Below are positions 25,674 to 34,350 of a stretch of DNA of 64,000 nt, piece after piece. Source of the DNA: an uncultured Serinicoccus sp. (GTDB lineage Bacteria; Actinomycetota; Actinomycetes; Actinomycetales; Dermatophilaceae); NCBI RefSeq assembly GCF_947487915.1, contig NZ_CANKYH010000003.1, forward strand, positions 186,001-250,000, given 5' to 3'. How positions within the stretch are numbered: the stretch's first letter is position 1; every line of letters begins with the position of its first letter. The notes beneath the pieces were generated by a model. It was not told the origin of the DNA, searched no databases, and saw only the letters and a program-made list of their open reading frames with translations. The translations under genes were made by a program, and so were the position numbers.

Positions 25674-26455
25674 CAGGCGACCTTCCCGAGGTCGCGGATC
25701 CCGGCCAGCACGGTGTCGGCGTCCGGGTCGAGGATCTCCCCGGCGATCTTGCCGTCGGCGAGCAGCAGCACCCGGTCGGCGACCGCCGCAGCGTTCGGGT
25801 CGTGGGTCACCATGACCACCGTCTGGTGCCACTCCTCGACCGACCGGCGCAGCAGGGCGAGGACCTCGGCGCCGGTCGTGCTGTCCAGGGCGCCGGTCGG
25901 CTCGTCGGCGAAGATCACCTCCGGCCGGGTCACCAGGGCCCGGGCCAGGGCGACCCGCTGCTGCTGGCCGCCGGAGAGCTCGCCCGGGCGGTGGTCCAGG
26001 CGCCCACCCAGGCCGAGGGCCTCGACCACCGTGCCCTCCCAGCCGGCGTCGACCGAGCGACCGGCCAGGTCGAGCGGGAGGCGGATGTTCTGCCGAGCGG
26101 TCAGCGTCGGCAGCAGGTTGAAGGCCTGGAAGACGAAGCCCACCGAGCGCCGGCGCAGCCGGGTCAGCTGGGCGTCGGACAGCGAGGTCAGCTCGTGCTC
26201 ACCGAGGTAGCTCCGTCCGCTGGTCGGGGTGTCGAGTCCGGCCAGCAGGTGCATGAGGGTCGACTTGCCCGAGCCGCTGGGCCCCATGATCGCGGTGAAC
26301 CTGCCCGCCTCGATCCCGACGGACACGCCGTCGAGGGCGGTGACCGCGGCCTCGCCGCGGCCGTAGGTCTTGGTGAGGTCGAGGGCGCTCGCGGCCAGGG
26401 CGCTGCCCTGCCGGGTCGGGCCGGTCCTGCCGTGCTGGGATGTCGTGGTCGTCAT
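25673..26455 (-). CDS. ABC transporter ATP-binding protein, MacB/LolD type
   Basis: A 260-aa ATPase. Walker A GPSGSGKST (58-66), Q-loop FVFQAFNLLPTLTARQN, signature LSGGQQQRVALARAL, Walker B VIFADEPTGALD and H-loop VTHD are all intact. It energises the permease encoded immediately downstream, with a 4-bp overlap. It lies 111 bp after the response-regulator stop, so it may have its own promoter under control of that regulator. Confidence 0.95.
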   Translation of the reverse strand: MTTTTSQHGRTGPTRQGSALAASALDLTKTYGRGEAAVTALDGVSVGIEAGRFTAIMGPSGSGKSTLMHLLAGLDTPTSGRSYLGEHELTSLSDAQLTRLRRRSVGFVFQAFNLLPTLTARQNIRLPLDLAGRSVDAGWEGTVVEALGLGGRLDHRPGELSGGQQQRVALARALVTRPEVIFADEPTGALDSTTGAEVLALLRRSVEEWHQTVVMVTHDPNAAAVADRVLLLADGKIAGEILDPDADTVLAGIRDLGKVA

Positions 26456-26506
26456 ACCCAGGACGCTAGGGACCAGCCACCGCTCGCGGCATCATCCACC
26501 AGTCGT

Positions 26507-26526
26507 GACCTGCGGCGACGCAGGTC
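26507..26526 (-). terminator. Hairpin between response regulator and ABC ATPase genes
   Basis: GACCTGCG (26507-26514) pairs perfectly with CGCAGGTC (26519-26526) around a 4-nt loop, 40 bp after the response-regulator stop on the minus strand. It may terminate the two-component operon, or attenuate read-through into the transporter genes. Confidence 0.5.
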
Positions 26527-26566
26527 CACCCCCGGTATGACGTGCGCGGGCCCCGCTGCGGCGTGC

Positions 26567-27268
26567 CTACTCCGGCCGGCCGACGAGCCCGGTCTGGTAG
26601 GCGGTGATGACCATCTGCACCCGGTCGCGCAGGTCGAGCTTGGCCAGGACCCGCCCGATGTGGGTCTTGACGGTCGCCTCGGCCAGGAAGAGCTCCGCGG
26701 CGATCTCGCCGTTGGTCAGGCCCCGGCCGACCGCCTCGAGCACCTCGCGCTCCCGCTCGGTCAGCGGGTCCAGGCGCGACACGGCGGCGCGCCTGCGTGC
26801 GGCCGTGGTGCTCTCGGCCCCGGCGTCGGGGAGGTCCGGCACGAAGCGTTCCAGCAGCCGCCGGGTGGTCGAGGGCGCCATCGCCGCGTCCCCGGCGTGC
26901 ACGGCCCGGATCGCCGCCAGCAGCTCTTCCGGACCCGCGTCCTTGAGGAGGAAGCCGGAGGCGCCCGCCCGGAGCGCGGCGAAGACGTAGTCGTCCAGGT
27001 CGAAGGTGGTCAGCACCAGCACCTTGGGGGGTTCCACCGGACCGGGGTCGCGCAGCAGCCGGCGGGTCGCCTCGACCCCGTCCATGCGAGGCATCCGGAT
27101 GTCCATGAGCACGACGTCGGGCCGGGTCTGGGCGATCGCGTCCAGCGCGGCGGACCCGTCGCCGGCCTCGCCGACCACCGACATGTCGTCCTGCGCGTCG
27201 AGCACCATCCGGAAGCCGGCGCGCACGAGCGCCTGGTCGTCGACGAGGAAGAGGCGGATCGGGGTCAT
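26567..27268 (-). CDS. NarL/LuxR-family response regulator
   Basis: A 233-aa protein. The receiver domain has the acidic pair Asp10/Asp11, phospho-acceptor Asp56 (VVLMDIRMPR) and conserved Thr/Lys (LTTFD, FLLKD). The C-terminal LuxR-type HTH includes LTEREREVLEAVGRGLTNGE and ATVKTHIGRVLAKL. It overlaps the kinase gene by 4 bp and precedes the ABC exporter, the likely regulatory target. An extended linker between the domains (residues about 145-165) is Ala/Arg-rich. Confidence 0.95.
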   Translation of the reverse strand: MTPIRLFLVDDQALVRAGFRMVLDAQDDMSVVGEAGDGSAALDAIAQTRPDVVLMDIRMPRMDGVEATRRLLRDPGPVEPPKVLVLTTFDLDDYVFAALRAGASGFLLKDAGPEELLAAIRAVHAGDAAMAPSTTRRLLERFVPDLPDAGAESTTAARRRAAVSRLDPLTEREREVLEAVGRGLTNGEIAAELFLAEATVKTHIGRVLAKLDLRDRVQMVITAYQTGLVGRPE

Positions 27269-28644
27269 CGGGTCCCTCCTGAGGTATGCCGTGCTGCCGG
27301 CTCGCGATCTCCCGACGCGTCGAGCGGTTGGCCGGGGTCGGCGGGGCTCGCCGACGCGCCCACGGACGCGGCCCCGGCGTCGGACGCGGCCCCGGCGTCG
27401 GATGCGGCGGTGCGTGCGACGGGCAGGGTGGCCACGACCTCCCAGCCCCGTCGGGTCCGGGGCCCGGCGCTCACGCTGCCCCCGAGGACCTCCACCCGCT
27501 CGCGCATGCCGATGAGACCGTTGCCCTCGCCGTCGTGCTCGTCCTGGGCGGCCCCGTCGCCGTCGTCCGTGACCCGCACGAGCAGCACCTCGGGCGTGCG
27601 CAGCAGGTCGACGTCGACCGAGGCACCCGGCCCGGCGTGCTTCATGGCGTTGGTCAGGGCCTCCTGCACCACCCGGTAGGCGGCGAGATCCACGTCACGG
27701 GGCAGGTCGGCGACCTCGCCGCGGACGTGCGCCTCCACGTCGACGCCCGACCCGCGCACCCGCTCGACGAGGTCGTCCAGGTGGCCCACCCCCTCCAGCG
27801 GGGCGTACTCCGCGCCGCTGCCCGTGTCCCGCAGCACCCCCACGAGCCGCCGGGTGTCCGCCAGCGAGGTCCGCGCGGTCTCCGCCAGCGTCTCCAGGGT
27901 CCCGGCCGCCCGTTCCAGCGCCGCCCGGTCCGCGGCCATGCCCGGCTCCTTCGCCAGCGCCTGGCGCGCGGCATACAGCCCGCCGTCGGCCTGGACGACC
28001 ACCACGGCGAGGGAGTGGGCGACGACGTCGTGCATCTCCCGCGCGATGCTGGCCCGCTCGTCCTGCGCCGCGAGCCGGGAGCGCTGGGCCTGGTCACGGG
28101 CGAGGGCCCGGTTCTGCTCCTGCAGCCGCAGCACCACCTCGCGGCGACGGCGCATGACGTCGCCGAGGGCCCAGGCGACACCGACGAAGCAGGCCATGAA
28201 CAGGGACTGCACCGCCACGATGCTGAGGTAGGAGCCGAGCCCGAAGTAGAACGACCAGCGCAGGGCACCGAGCACGGCGCCGGCCAGGGCCATCGCGAGA
28301 ACCGTCCGCGCGGTCCGTCGGCTGCCGAAGGCGGCGGCGCTGTAGACCACGACGAGGACCGCGATGTTGGTCGGCATCGGCCCGTCGCTGAGGACCAGCT
28401 GGAGCAGGCAGCCCACGGCGGCGACGACGGCCACCCTCATGGGGTGACGGCGCCGCCAGAAGAGGGGCACGATCTGCAGCAGGCTGTAGAGGATCGACCC
28501 GGGGCCGCCCCAGCCGGCACCGCTGACGAGGTAGATCAGCAGGAACGCCGCCACCACGGCCGCGTCCGGCAGCCACGCCCGGGAGCGCACGCCGCGCGCC
28601 AGGTCGGACGCCTGCTCCCGGACGGCCTGCAGCGTGTCGCTCAT
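27265..28644 (-). CDS. Two-component sensor histidine kinase (HisKA_3, NarL-type)
   Basis: A 459-aa kinase with about five to six N-terminal membrane segments and almost no extracytoplasmic domain, as in intramembrane-sensing kinases. The phospho-accepting His (about residue 210) is in REMHDVVAHSLAVVVV. The HATPase domain has VVQEALTNAMKHAG and DDGDG...GNGLIGMRERVEVLGG. The C-terminus has an Ala/Ser/Asp repeat (SDAGAASDAGAA). A TAGGCT box 7 nt before the ATG predicts a leaderless mRNA. It is partner to the response regulator that overlaps it. Confidence 0.94.
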   Translation of the reverse strand: MSDTLQAVREQASDLARGVRSRAWLPDAAVVAAFLLIYLVSGAGWGGPGSILYSLLQIVPLFWRRRHPMRVAVVAAVGCLLQLVLSDGPMPTNIAVLVVVYSAAAFGSRRTARTVLAMALAGAVLGALRWSFYFGLGSYLSIVAVQSLFMACFVGVAWALGDVMRRRREVVLRLQEQNRALARDQAQRSRLAAQDERASIAREMHDVVAHSLAVVVVQADGGLYAARQALAKEPGMAADRAALERAAGTLETLAETARTSLADTRRLVGVLRDTGSGAEYAPLEGVGHLDDLVERVRGSGVDVEAHVRGEVADLPRDVDLAAYRVVQEALTNAMKHAGPGASVDVDLLRTPEVLLVRVTDDGDGAAQDEHDGEGNGLIGMRERVEVLGGSVSAGPRTRRGWEVVATLPVARTAASDAGAASDAGAASVGASASPADPGQPLDASGDREPAARHTSGGTR

Positions 28645-28657
28645 CCCTGGAAGCCTA
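28645..28657 (-). promoter_or_regulatory. Leaderless promoter -10 of the histidine kinase operon
   Basis: On the minus strand TAGGCT (28657-28652) is followed by 7 nt and the ATG at 28644. There is no ribosome site between them, so initiation at the 5' end of the mRNA is predicted. Confidence 0.5.
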
Positions 28658-28721
28658 GGTGCTGACCTATCGGCGGCGCGTCATACCGGGGTCGCGGCCT
28701 GCTCCGCCCACGGGCGGACGC

Positions 28722-29924
28722 TCAGATCTCCAGCGCCCGCACGATCGGGACCCCGACGCGGTAGGGGATGTGCAGGAAGCTGGGGGCGGCGACCACCGCC
28801 AGGTCCGCGCGCCGCCCGACCCGCACCTGGCCGAGGTCGTCGCGGCGCAGGGCGCGGGCACCGCCGAGAGTGGCCGCGCGCAGCGCCTCCGCGGGGGTCA
28901 TGCCCATCTCCCGGACGGCCAGCGCGATCATCAGCGGCATCGACGAGGAGCTGCACGTCCCGGGGTTGCAGTCGGTCGCCAGGGCGACCTCGACGCCGGC
29001 GTCGAGGAGGCGACGCGCGTCGGGGTAGGGCTGGCGCGTCGAGAACTCCACGCCCGGCAGCAGGGTCGCGACCGTCCCGCTGCCGGCCAGGGCGGTGACG
29101 TCCGCGTCGATGAGGAAGGTGCAGTGGTCCACGCTGGCCGCGCCGAGCTCGACCGCCAGCTGCACGCCCGGCCCCTCGGACAGCTGGTTGCCGTGCACCC
29201 GCAGCTCGAGCCCCGCCTCCCGGCCCGCCTCGAGGACGCGCCGCGACTCCTGCTCGTCGAAGGCATACCTGCTGGCCGGTTCGCAGAACACGTCGACCCA
29301 GCGCGCGTGCGGCGCGCAGGCCCGGAGCATCTCGCCGCAGACGAGGTCGAGGTATGCCTCCCGCCCGCCCTCGCCGCGGGCGTCCGGCGGCACCACGTGG
29401 GCGCCGAGGAAGGTCGTCTCGGTGGTGACCTCGCGGGCCAGGCGCAGCGCGCGCACCTCGTGCGCGACGTCCAGCCCGTAGCCGCTCTTGATCTCGACGG
29501 TGGTGGTCCCCTGGGCGCGCATCTCGGCGACCCGCGCCTGCAGGAGCGCCCGCAGCTGGGCGTCGGTGGCCTCGCGGGTCGCGGCCATGGTCACGGCGAT
29601 ACCGCCGCCGTCGTAGGCCTGCCCGGTCATCCGGGCCGCGAACTCGGCCGACCGGTCCCCCGCGAAGACGAGGTGGGAGTGGCTGTCGACGAAGCCGGGG
29701 AGAACCGCCTGACCGCCGAGGTCGATGGCCCAGTCGGCGTCGGGCGCCTGGCCAGCCGGGCCGACCCACTCGACGACGGGGGCGGAGTCCTCCCCGCCGC
29801 CCCCGACGACCAGGGCCGCGTCCTCGACCACCCCGAGCCCCCGGGTCAGCGGCGACCCGCCGCCGTCCTCCCGGGTGTCGTCGCAGGTGACCAGCTCGCT
29901 GATGCCGGTGATGAGCATGCTCAT
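28722..29924 (-). CDS. hutI: Imidazolonepropionase
   Basis: A 400-aa amidohydrolase. The first metal-binding motif is [12 protein letters not shown] and the distal one is [34 protein letters not shown] and [10 protein letters not shown] are HutI-specific. It opens 4-imidazolone-5-propionate to N-formimidoyl-glutamate, step 3 of histidine degradation. The start is chosen for its GAGGA site. It is the last gene of the block M20 amidohydrolase - hutF - hutI, 42 bp after hutF. Confidence 0.95.
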   Translation of the reverse strand: MSMLITGISELVTCDDTREDGGGSPLTRGLGVVEDAALVVGGGGEDSAPVVEWVGPAGQAPDADWAIDLGGQAVLPGFVDSHSHLVFAGDRSAEFAARMTGQAYDGGGIAVTMAATREATDAQLRALLQARVAEMRAQGTTTVEIKSGYGLDVAHEVRALRLAREVTTETTFLGAHVVPPDARGEGGREAYLDLVCGEMLRACAPHARWVDVFCEPASRYAFDEQESRRVLEAGREAGLELRVHGNQLSEGPGVQLAVELGAASVDHCTFLIDADVTALAGSGTVATLLPGVEFSTRQPYPDARRLLDAGVEVALATDCNPGTCSSSSMPLMIALAVREMGMTPAEALRAATLGGARALRRDDLGQVRVGRRADLAVVAAPSFLHIPYRVGVPIVRALEI

Positions 29925-29966
29925 GCGTCGTTCCTCATGCGTCGATCCTCTCGCGTCTCAGGTCAC

Positions 29967-31427
29967 TCACGCCTTCTGTGCACCGGGCGCGCGGTGCCGG
30001 TGGGTCGGTCGGTCCTGCCACAGCGGGGTGATGGCCTCGGTGAGCAGGCGGCCGACGTCGCCGAGGCGGTGCCGCCCGCCCTCGACGACGACGCTGCCGT
30101 CGACCACCACCGTGTCGACGTCGGCGGCGCCGGCCGCGAGCAGGAGCTGCGCGGGGTCCGCGCCGGCGGTCCGCACGGTGTCGTCGCGGACGGCGACGAG
30201 GTCCGCCCGCGCACCGACCTCCAGGCGACCGGCATCCGGCCAGCCGATGCTCTCGTGCGCGGTCGTCGCAGTGAGCAGGTCGGCCGGGGCGAGGCGGCCG
30301 CGCTCCAGCGTGGCGAGCCGCTCGTGCATCTCCAGCGCCCGAGCCTCCTCGATGAGGTCGACGACCGCGTGCTGGTCGGACCCCAGGGACAGGCGCGCGC
30401 CCGCCTCCCGCAGCGCCCGCGCCGGGCCGATGCCGTCGGCGAGGTCGCGCTCGGTCGTGGGGCAGAAGCAGGCCCAGGCCCGGTGCCGGCCGAGGAGCGC
30501 GACGTCGGCCCCGGTGAGGTGGGTGGCGTGCACGGCGGACAGGTCGGGCCCGAGGACCCCCTCGGCCGCGAGCAGCGCGGTGGGGGTGAGCCCGTGCGCG
30601 GCGAGGCAGGCGTCGTTCTCGGCGGGCTGCTCGGACAGGTGCAGGTGCAGCGGGCGCCCGATCCGGTCGGCGCCCCTCCCCGGCCCGCCGTCCACCGCCG
30701 CCCGGCGGCGGCCCGCGGCGTCCGCACCCTGGTCCGCCCGCGCCCAGTCGGCCACGACCCGCAGCTGCTCCCGCGGCACCGCCCGCACCGAGTGGATCGC
30801 GGCACCCACCCGCAGGTGCGCGGGACCGCCGTCGGTGTGGTCGCGCAGGTCCTCGGCCCGCAGCGCCCACGCCTGCGCGTCCAGGTCCCCGAAGCGCAGC
30901 TGCGGCCCCTCCAGCTCGGCGTACCCCGCCCCGTCCAGACCGCCGGCGAGGTAGCAGGTGTCGAGCAGGGTCAGCCGGATGCCGGCGTCCTGCGCGGCCT
31001 GCACCAGCGCGTGCCCCATGGCGTTGGGGTCCATGTAGCGCCGGCCGCCCGGCGCGTGGTGCAGGTAGTGGAACTCGCCCACGGCGGTGACCCCGGCCAG
31101 CGCCATCTCGGCGTAGACCGCTCGCGCCAGCGCGAGGTAGGAGTCCGGGTCCAGGCGCGCGGCCACGGCATACATCCGCTCCCGCCACGTCCAGAACGTC
31201 CCACCACCGTCGTGCGTCCGCCCGCGCAGCGCCCGGTGGAAGGCGTGGCTGTGGGCGTTCGCGAGGCCGGGGAGGACGACGCCGGGCAGCCGGAGGTCAC
31301 CCTCCTGCGCGGGTATGCCGTCGCTCACCTCGACGAGGCGCCCCGCCTCCACGACGAGCCGGACGTCGCGGCGCACCCCGTCGGGCAGGTGCGCGGCGGA
31401 GGCGTGGAAGGCGGTGCGCCCGCTCAC
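29967..31427 (-). CDS. hutF: Formimidoylglutamate deiminase
   Basis: A 486-aa amidohydrolase. GLANAHSHAFHRALRGR is the HutF metal-binding region; LHLSEQPAENDACLAAHGL, HATHLTGADVALLGRH and SLGSDQHAVVDLIEEARALE follow. HutF converts N-formimidoyl-glutamate to N-formylglutamate plus ammonia, so this is the five-step hut route needing a formylglutamate hydrolase. The GTG start overlaps the upstream stop (GTGA). A Pro/Gly/Ala-rich insertion near residue 230 makes it slightly longer than usual. Confidence 0.93.
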   Translation of the reverse strand: MSGRTAFHASAAHLPDGVRRDVRLVVEAGRLVEVSDGIPAQEGDLRLPGVVLPGLANAHSHAFHRALRGRTHDGGGTFWTWRERMYAVAARLDPDSYLALARAVYAEMALAGVTAVGEFHYLHHAPGGRRYMDPNAMGHALVQAAQDAGIRLTLLDTCYLAGGLDGAGYAELEGPQLRFGDLDAQAWALRAEDLRDHTDGGPAHLRVGAAIHSVRAVPREQLRVVADWARADQGADAAGRRRAAVDGGPGRGADRIGRPLHLHLSEQPAENDACLAAHGLTPTALLAAEGVLGPDLSAVHATHLTGADVALLGRHRAWACFCPTTERDLADGIGPARALREAGARLSLGSDQHAVVDLIEEARALEMHERLATLERGRLAPADLLTATTAHESIGWPDAGRLEVGARADLVAVRDDTVRTAGADPAQLLLAAGAADVDTVVVDGSVVVEGGRHRLGDVGRLLTEAITPLWQDRPTHRHRAPGAQKA

Positions 31428-32677
31428 GACGGCTCCCCGACGAGGTCGGCCACGCACGCGGCGAGCGCGTCCACGCCCGCGTGGCAGTCACCGGGCTCGG
31501 CGTGCTCGGCCGGGCTGTGCGACACCCCGGTGGGGTTGCGGACGAAGAGCATGGCGGTGGGCACCCCCGCCCCGGCGAGGATGCCGGCGTCGTGCCCCGC
31601 GCCGGTCCCCAGCACCGGGACGCTCAGCTCGGCCTGGCTGCCCAGCACCCCGCGCAACCGGGCGGCCAGGTCGGCGTCGAAGCGGGTGGTGGGGGTCCAC
31701 GACTCGCGGGTGACCGTGGCGCCCGCCCCTCCGGAGCTCTCGGTCAGGTCGGCGACGAGCGCCTCGACCTGCGACTCGTCGGCGCCGCGGGCGTCCAGCC
31801 AGCCGGTGACGTGGGACGGGATGGCGTTGACCCCGCCCGGGGTGACGGCGACCTTGCCCACCGTCGCGACGCACCCCCGGCGCTCGGCGGCCTCACGGGC
31901 TCCGAGGACGAGGCCGGCATATCCGAGCATCGCGTCCCGGCGGTCCTCCAGCCGCGTGGTGCCGGCGTGGTTGGCCTCTCCCGGGAAGTCGAAGCGCCAG
32001 CGGCCGTGCGGCCAGATGTCGCTGCCGACCGCGACCGGGGCGTCGAGGTCGACGAGGGCGCGGCCCTGCTCGACGTGCAGCTCGACGAAGCACCCGATCC
32101 GGGCGAGGGCCTCCTCGTCGCGGCCGAGCCGCCCGGGGTCGCGCCCGGCGGCCGACAGGGCCTGCGCGTAGGTCACCCCGTCGGCGTCGGTGAGCGCCCG
32201 GGCGCGGTCCGCATCCAGCGCCCCGGTGAGCACGCGAGACCCGGCGCAGGCGATGCCGAAGCGGGCCCCCTCCTCGTCGACGAAGTGCGCCACGGCGACG
32301 GGCACGGCGGGGACGACCCCCTGGGCCCGCAGCGCGTCCAGGGCGGCGAAGGAGCTGACCACCCCGAGCGGCCCGTCGAAGGCGCCGCCGTCGGGGACCG
32401 AGTCGAGGTGCGACCCGATGACCACCCCACGGCGTCCGGCGCGCGCGGCGTCGTCGACGCTGCCGGGCCCGTCCCACCACCAGGCCCACTGGTTGCCGAC
32501 GCGGTCCTCGACGAGGTCCAGTCCGCGCGCGGCCGCCTCCCCGGCGAACCACTCGCGCAGCTGCGCATCCTCCCGGGTCCAGACGAAGCGGCGGTAGCCA
32601 CCGCTGCCCACCCGGCCGACCCGGTCGAGGTCGGCCCACAGGCGGTCGAAGGTCCGGAGGTGCTCGGCGTCGCTCAC
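31424..32677 (-). CDS. M20-family amidohydrolase (allantoate amidohydrolase/N-carbamoylase-like), candidate N-formylglutamate hydrolase
   Basis: A 417-aa binuclear metallohydrolase. Metal-site motifs GSHLDSVPDGGAFDGPLGV, DEEGARFG and ELHVEQGRAL, and the dimerisation-domain motif ANHAGTTRLEDRRDAM, place it with AllC/HyuC enzymes. It overlaps hutF and precedes it, so it is co-expressed with histidine degradation. No HutG or deformylase is seen in the locus, so this enzyme may release formate from N-formylglutamate; that role is inferred. TAGAGT lies 7 nt before the GTG, suggesting a leaderless mRNA. Confidence 0.85.
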   Translation of the reverse strand: MSDAEHLRTFDRLWADLDRVGRVGSGGYRRFVWTREDAQLREWFAGEAAARGLDLVEDRVGNQWAWWWDGPGSVDDAARAGRRGVVIGSHLDSVPDGGAFDGPLGVVSSFAALDALRAQGVVPAVPVAVAHFVDEEGARFGIACAGSRVLTGALDADRARALTDADGVTYAQALSAAGRDPGRLGRDEEALARIGCFVELHVEQGRALVDLDAPVAVGSDIWPHGRWRFDFPGEANHAGTTRLEDRRDAMLGYAGLVLGAREAAERRGCVATVGKVAVTPGGVNAIPSHVTGWLDARGADESQVEALVADLTESSGGAGATVTRESWTPTTRFDADLAARLRGVLGSQAELSVPVLGTGAGHDAGILAGAGVPTAMLFVRNPTGVSHSPAEHAEPGDCHAGVDALAACVADLVGEPS

Positions 32678-32690
32678 CTGCCCGACTCTA
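32678..32690 (-). promoter_or_regulatory. Leaderless promoter -10 of the hutF-hutI block
   Basis: Minus-strand TAGAGT (32690-32685) sits 7 nt before the GTG at 32677 of the M20 amidohydrolase, the first gene of the block. Confidence 0.5.
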
Positions 32691-32752
32691 GGGGCGCCGG
32701 CACCCGGGTGGCAGGGGCGCGGAAGCGCCGGAGTCTCAGATGTCGGACGGCA

Positions 32753-32765
32753 TACCCTGGGACCC
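32753..32765 (+). promoter_or_regulatory. Leaderless promoter -10 of the YbaK-like gene
   Basis: TACCCT (32753-32758) is followed by 7 nt and ATG at 32766. The box is embedded in a GGCATACC word. Confidence 0.45.
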
Positions 32766-33251
32766 ATGAGCGAGGAGCGCGCCGTCGCGGCGGTCGAGGC
32801 CGCCGGGCTGGAGTATGCCGTGACCCGGCACGGTCGGGTCGGCAGCCTGGAGGAGGCGGCCCGGGCCCGGGGGGTCGAGCCGCGTGACATCGTCAAGACG
32901 CTGGTCGTGCGCCGCGGGGAGGGCGACCACCTCTTCGTGCTCGTGCCCGGCGACCGGGAGATCTCCTGGCCGCGGCTGCGCGCGCTGCTGGGCGTGAACC
33001 GGCTCTCCATGCCGGACGCGGAGACGGCACGGGAGGCGACGGGCTACGAGCGGGGCACGATCACGCCGTTCGGCTCGACGACGGCCTGGCCGGTCGTCGC
33101 CGACGCCTCCCTGGTCGGCGACCCGGGGCGGCGCATCTCGCTGGGGGCGGGCGCCCACGGCGTCGCGGTCACCGTGCCCGCCGAGGCCGCGCTCCAGGCC
33201 CTGGACGCGCAGGTCGCCGAGGTGACCGAGGTCGTCGGCGCCGGCGGGTGA
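32766..33251 (+). CDS. YbaK/EbsC-type aminoacyl-tRNA deacylase
   Basis: A 161-aa protein with the YbaK fold: GRVGSLEEAARARGVEPRDI, VKTLVVRRGEGDHLFVLVPG containing the conserved Lys, then GYERGTITPFG and ISLGAGAHGVAVTV. The family hydrolyses mischarged Cys-, Ala- or Ser-tRNA in trans. The exact specificity cannot be told. It is a single gene on the plus strand between two minus-strand hut blocks, transcribed divergently from the M20 amidohydrolase. Confidence 0.9.
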   Translation: MSEERAVAAVEAAGLEYAVTRHGRVGSLEEAARARGVEPRDIVKTLVVRRGEGDHLFVLVPGDREISWPRLRALLGVNRLSMPDAETAREATGYERGTITPFGSTTAWPVVADASLVGDPGRRISLGAGAHGVAVTVPAEAALQALDAQVAEVTEVVGAGG

Positions 33252-33270
33252 GGTCGGCCGGCGGGCCGCG

Positions 33271-33822
33271 TCAGCGGGTGAGGTCGACGGGACGCAGGCT
33301 CACGGCGAACGGCTCGGTGACGTCGAGCCCCTCGTCGCCCTCCGCGACCTGCTCGGGCACGTAGGCGCCGTCCTCGAGCCGGAGCACCCGGACCGCCGGC
33401 TCGTCCGGGTCCACCACCCAGTAGTGGGGACACCCGAAGCGCGCGAGAACCTGCGGCTTGGCGACGAGGTCGGTGCGCCGGCTCGACGGGGAGAGGATCT
33501 CCACGGCCAGGACCGGCGGGGTCTCGACCTGGCCGCCGCTGCGCAGCTCGCGGGGGACGACCAGCAGGTCCGGCTGCAGGATGCTGCGCTCGCCCGCACG
33601 GACGTCGAGGGGTGCGGCGAGGACGCGCAGGTGGGGAGGGCAGGCAGTGCGGAGGACCGCGAAGAGCTCTCCGCTGACGACCTGGTGCAGGACCGCCGGG
33701 CTCGGTGACACGACCAGCTCACCCTCGATGAGCTGGATGGTCATGTCGTCGCGCTGCTCGCGGTAGGCATACAGGTCCTCGACCGTGTAGATGCCCACCT
33801 CGGTGATGCTCATGGCGCCCAT
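33271..33822 (-). CDS. Uma2-family (DUF820) PD-(D/E)XK nuclease-fold protein
   Basis: A 183-aa protein. IQLIEGELVVSPSPAVLHQ, LQPDLLVVPRE and PVLAVEILSPSSRRTDLVAK form the PD-(D/E)xK-like core (Asp of QPDLLV, Glu of VEILSPS). HYWVVDPDEPAVRVLRLEDG is the family C-terminal strand. Uma2 proteins are widespread in GC-rich bacteria and their biological role is unknown. The start at 33822 is favoured by GAGGGG; ATG at 33813 is an alternative. Confidence 0.88.
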   Translation of the reverse strand: MGAMSITEVGIYTVEDLYAYREQRDDMTIQLIEGELVVSPSPAVLHQVVSGELFAVLRTACPPHLRVLAAPLDVRAGERSILQPDLLVVPRELRSGGQVETPPVLAVEILSPSSRRTDLVAKPQVLARFGCPHYWVVDPDEPAVRVLRLEDGAYVPEQVAEGDEGLDVTEPFAVSLRPVDLTR

Positions 33823-33901
33823 CGTGCCCCTCCCCCGTCATGCCGTCCAGCATGGCGCATCCGCGGACACCCCGGCCGCGTCGTCCACAGCCGCACGGCC
33901 A

Positions 33902-34327
33902 TCAGGCGGCGACGTCCTCCTCGGGCCGGACGAGGACGACCACGTCGCCGTAGCTCAGCTTCTTGCGGCGGCCGGCGAGCGTGCCGAGGACGCGGAAGAC
34001 CCGCGCCTGCCAGCCGTACTTCGCCCGCACCGCGGCCTGGACCTCCTCGAACTCCGGCCCGGCCTGCACCATCTCGGCGGTGGCCTGGACCGGCAGGGTG
34101 CCGGGCGTCGGGGTGCCGGTGCGCGAGCAGGGCTGGACGAGCACGCGCGGGGTGTGCCGCAGCCGCTTGGTCTTGCCGGTGCCCATCGTGGTGTAGAACC
34201 CGATGCGCTCGCCGTCGCGCAGCGACACCACCCAGACCGGCGTCGGCACGCCCTCACCGCTGCGCCGGAAGGTGGTGAGCAGGATGAACTCCTCGGCCCC
34301 GAGCCGCTGGACCTCTGGTGTCGTCAT
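33902..34327 (-). CDS. PPOX-class (probably F420-dependent) oxidoreductase
   Basis: A 141-aa split-barrel protein: LGAEEFILLTTFRRSGEGVPTP, VWVVSLRDGERIGFYTTMGTGKTKRLRHTP, then VLVQPCS. These match the PPOX-class F420-dependent oxidoreductases of actinomycetes, which reduce enones, biliverdin or unknown substrates. TAGGTT lies 6 nt before the ATG, so the transcript is probably leaderless. It is 23 bp downstream of the YjiH-type transporter stop and may be weakly co-transcribed. Confidence 0.8.
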   Translation of the reverse strand: MTTPEVQRLGAEEFILLTTFRRSGEGVPTPVWVVSLRDGERIGFYTTMGTGKTKRLRHTPRVLVQPCSRTGTPTPGTLPVQATAEMVQAGPEFEEVQAAVRAKYGWQARVFRVLGTLAGRRKKLSYGDVVVLVRPEEDVAA

Positions 34328-34350
34328 GGCCCGAACCTACGCCGCAGCGG

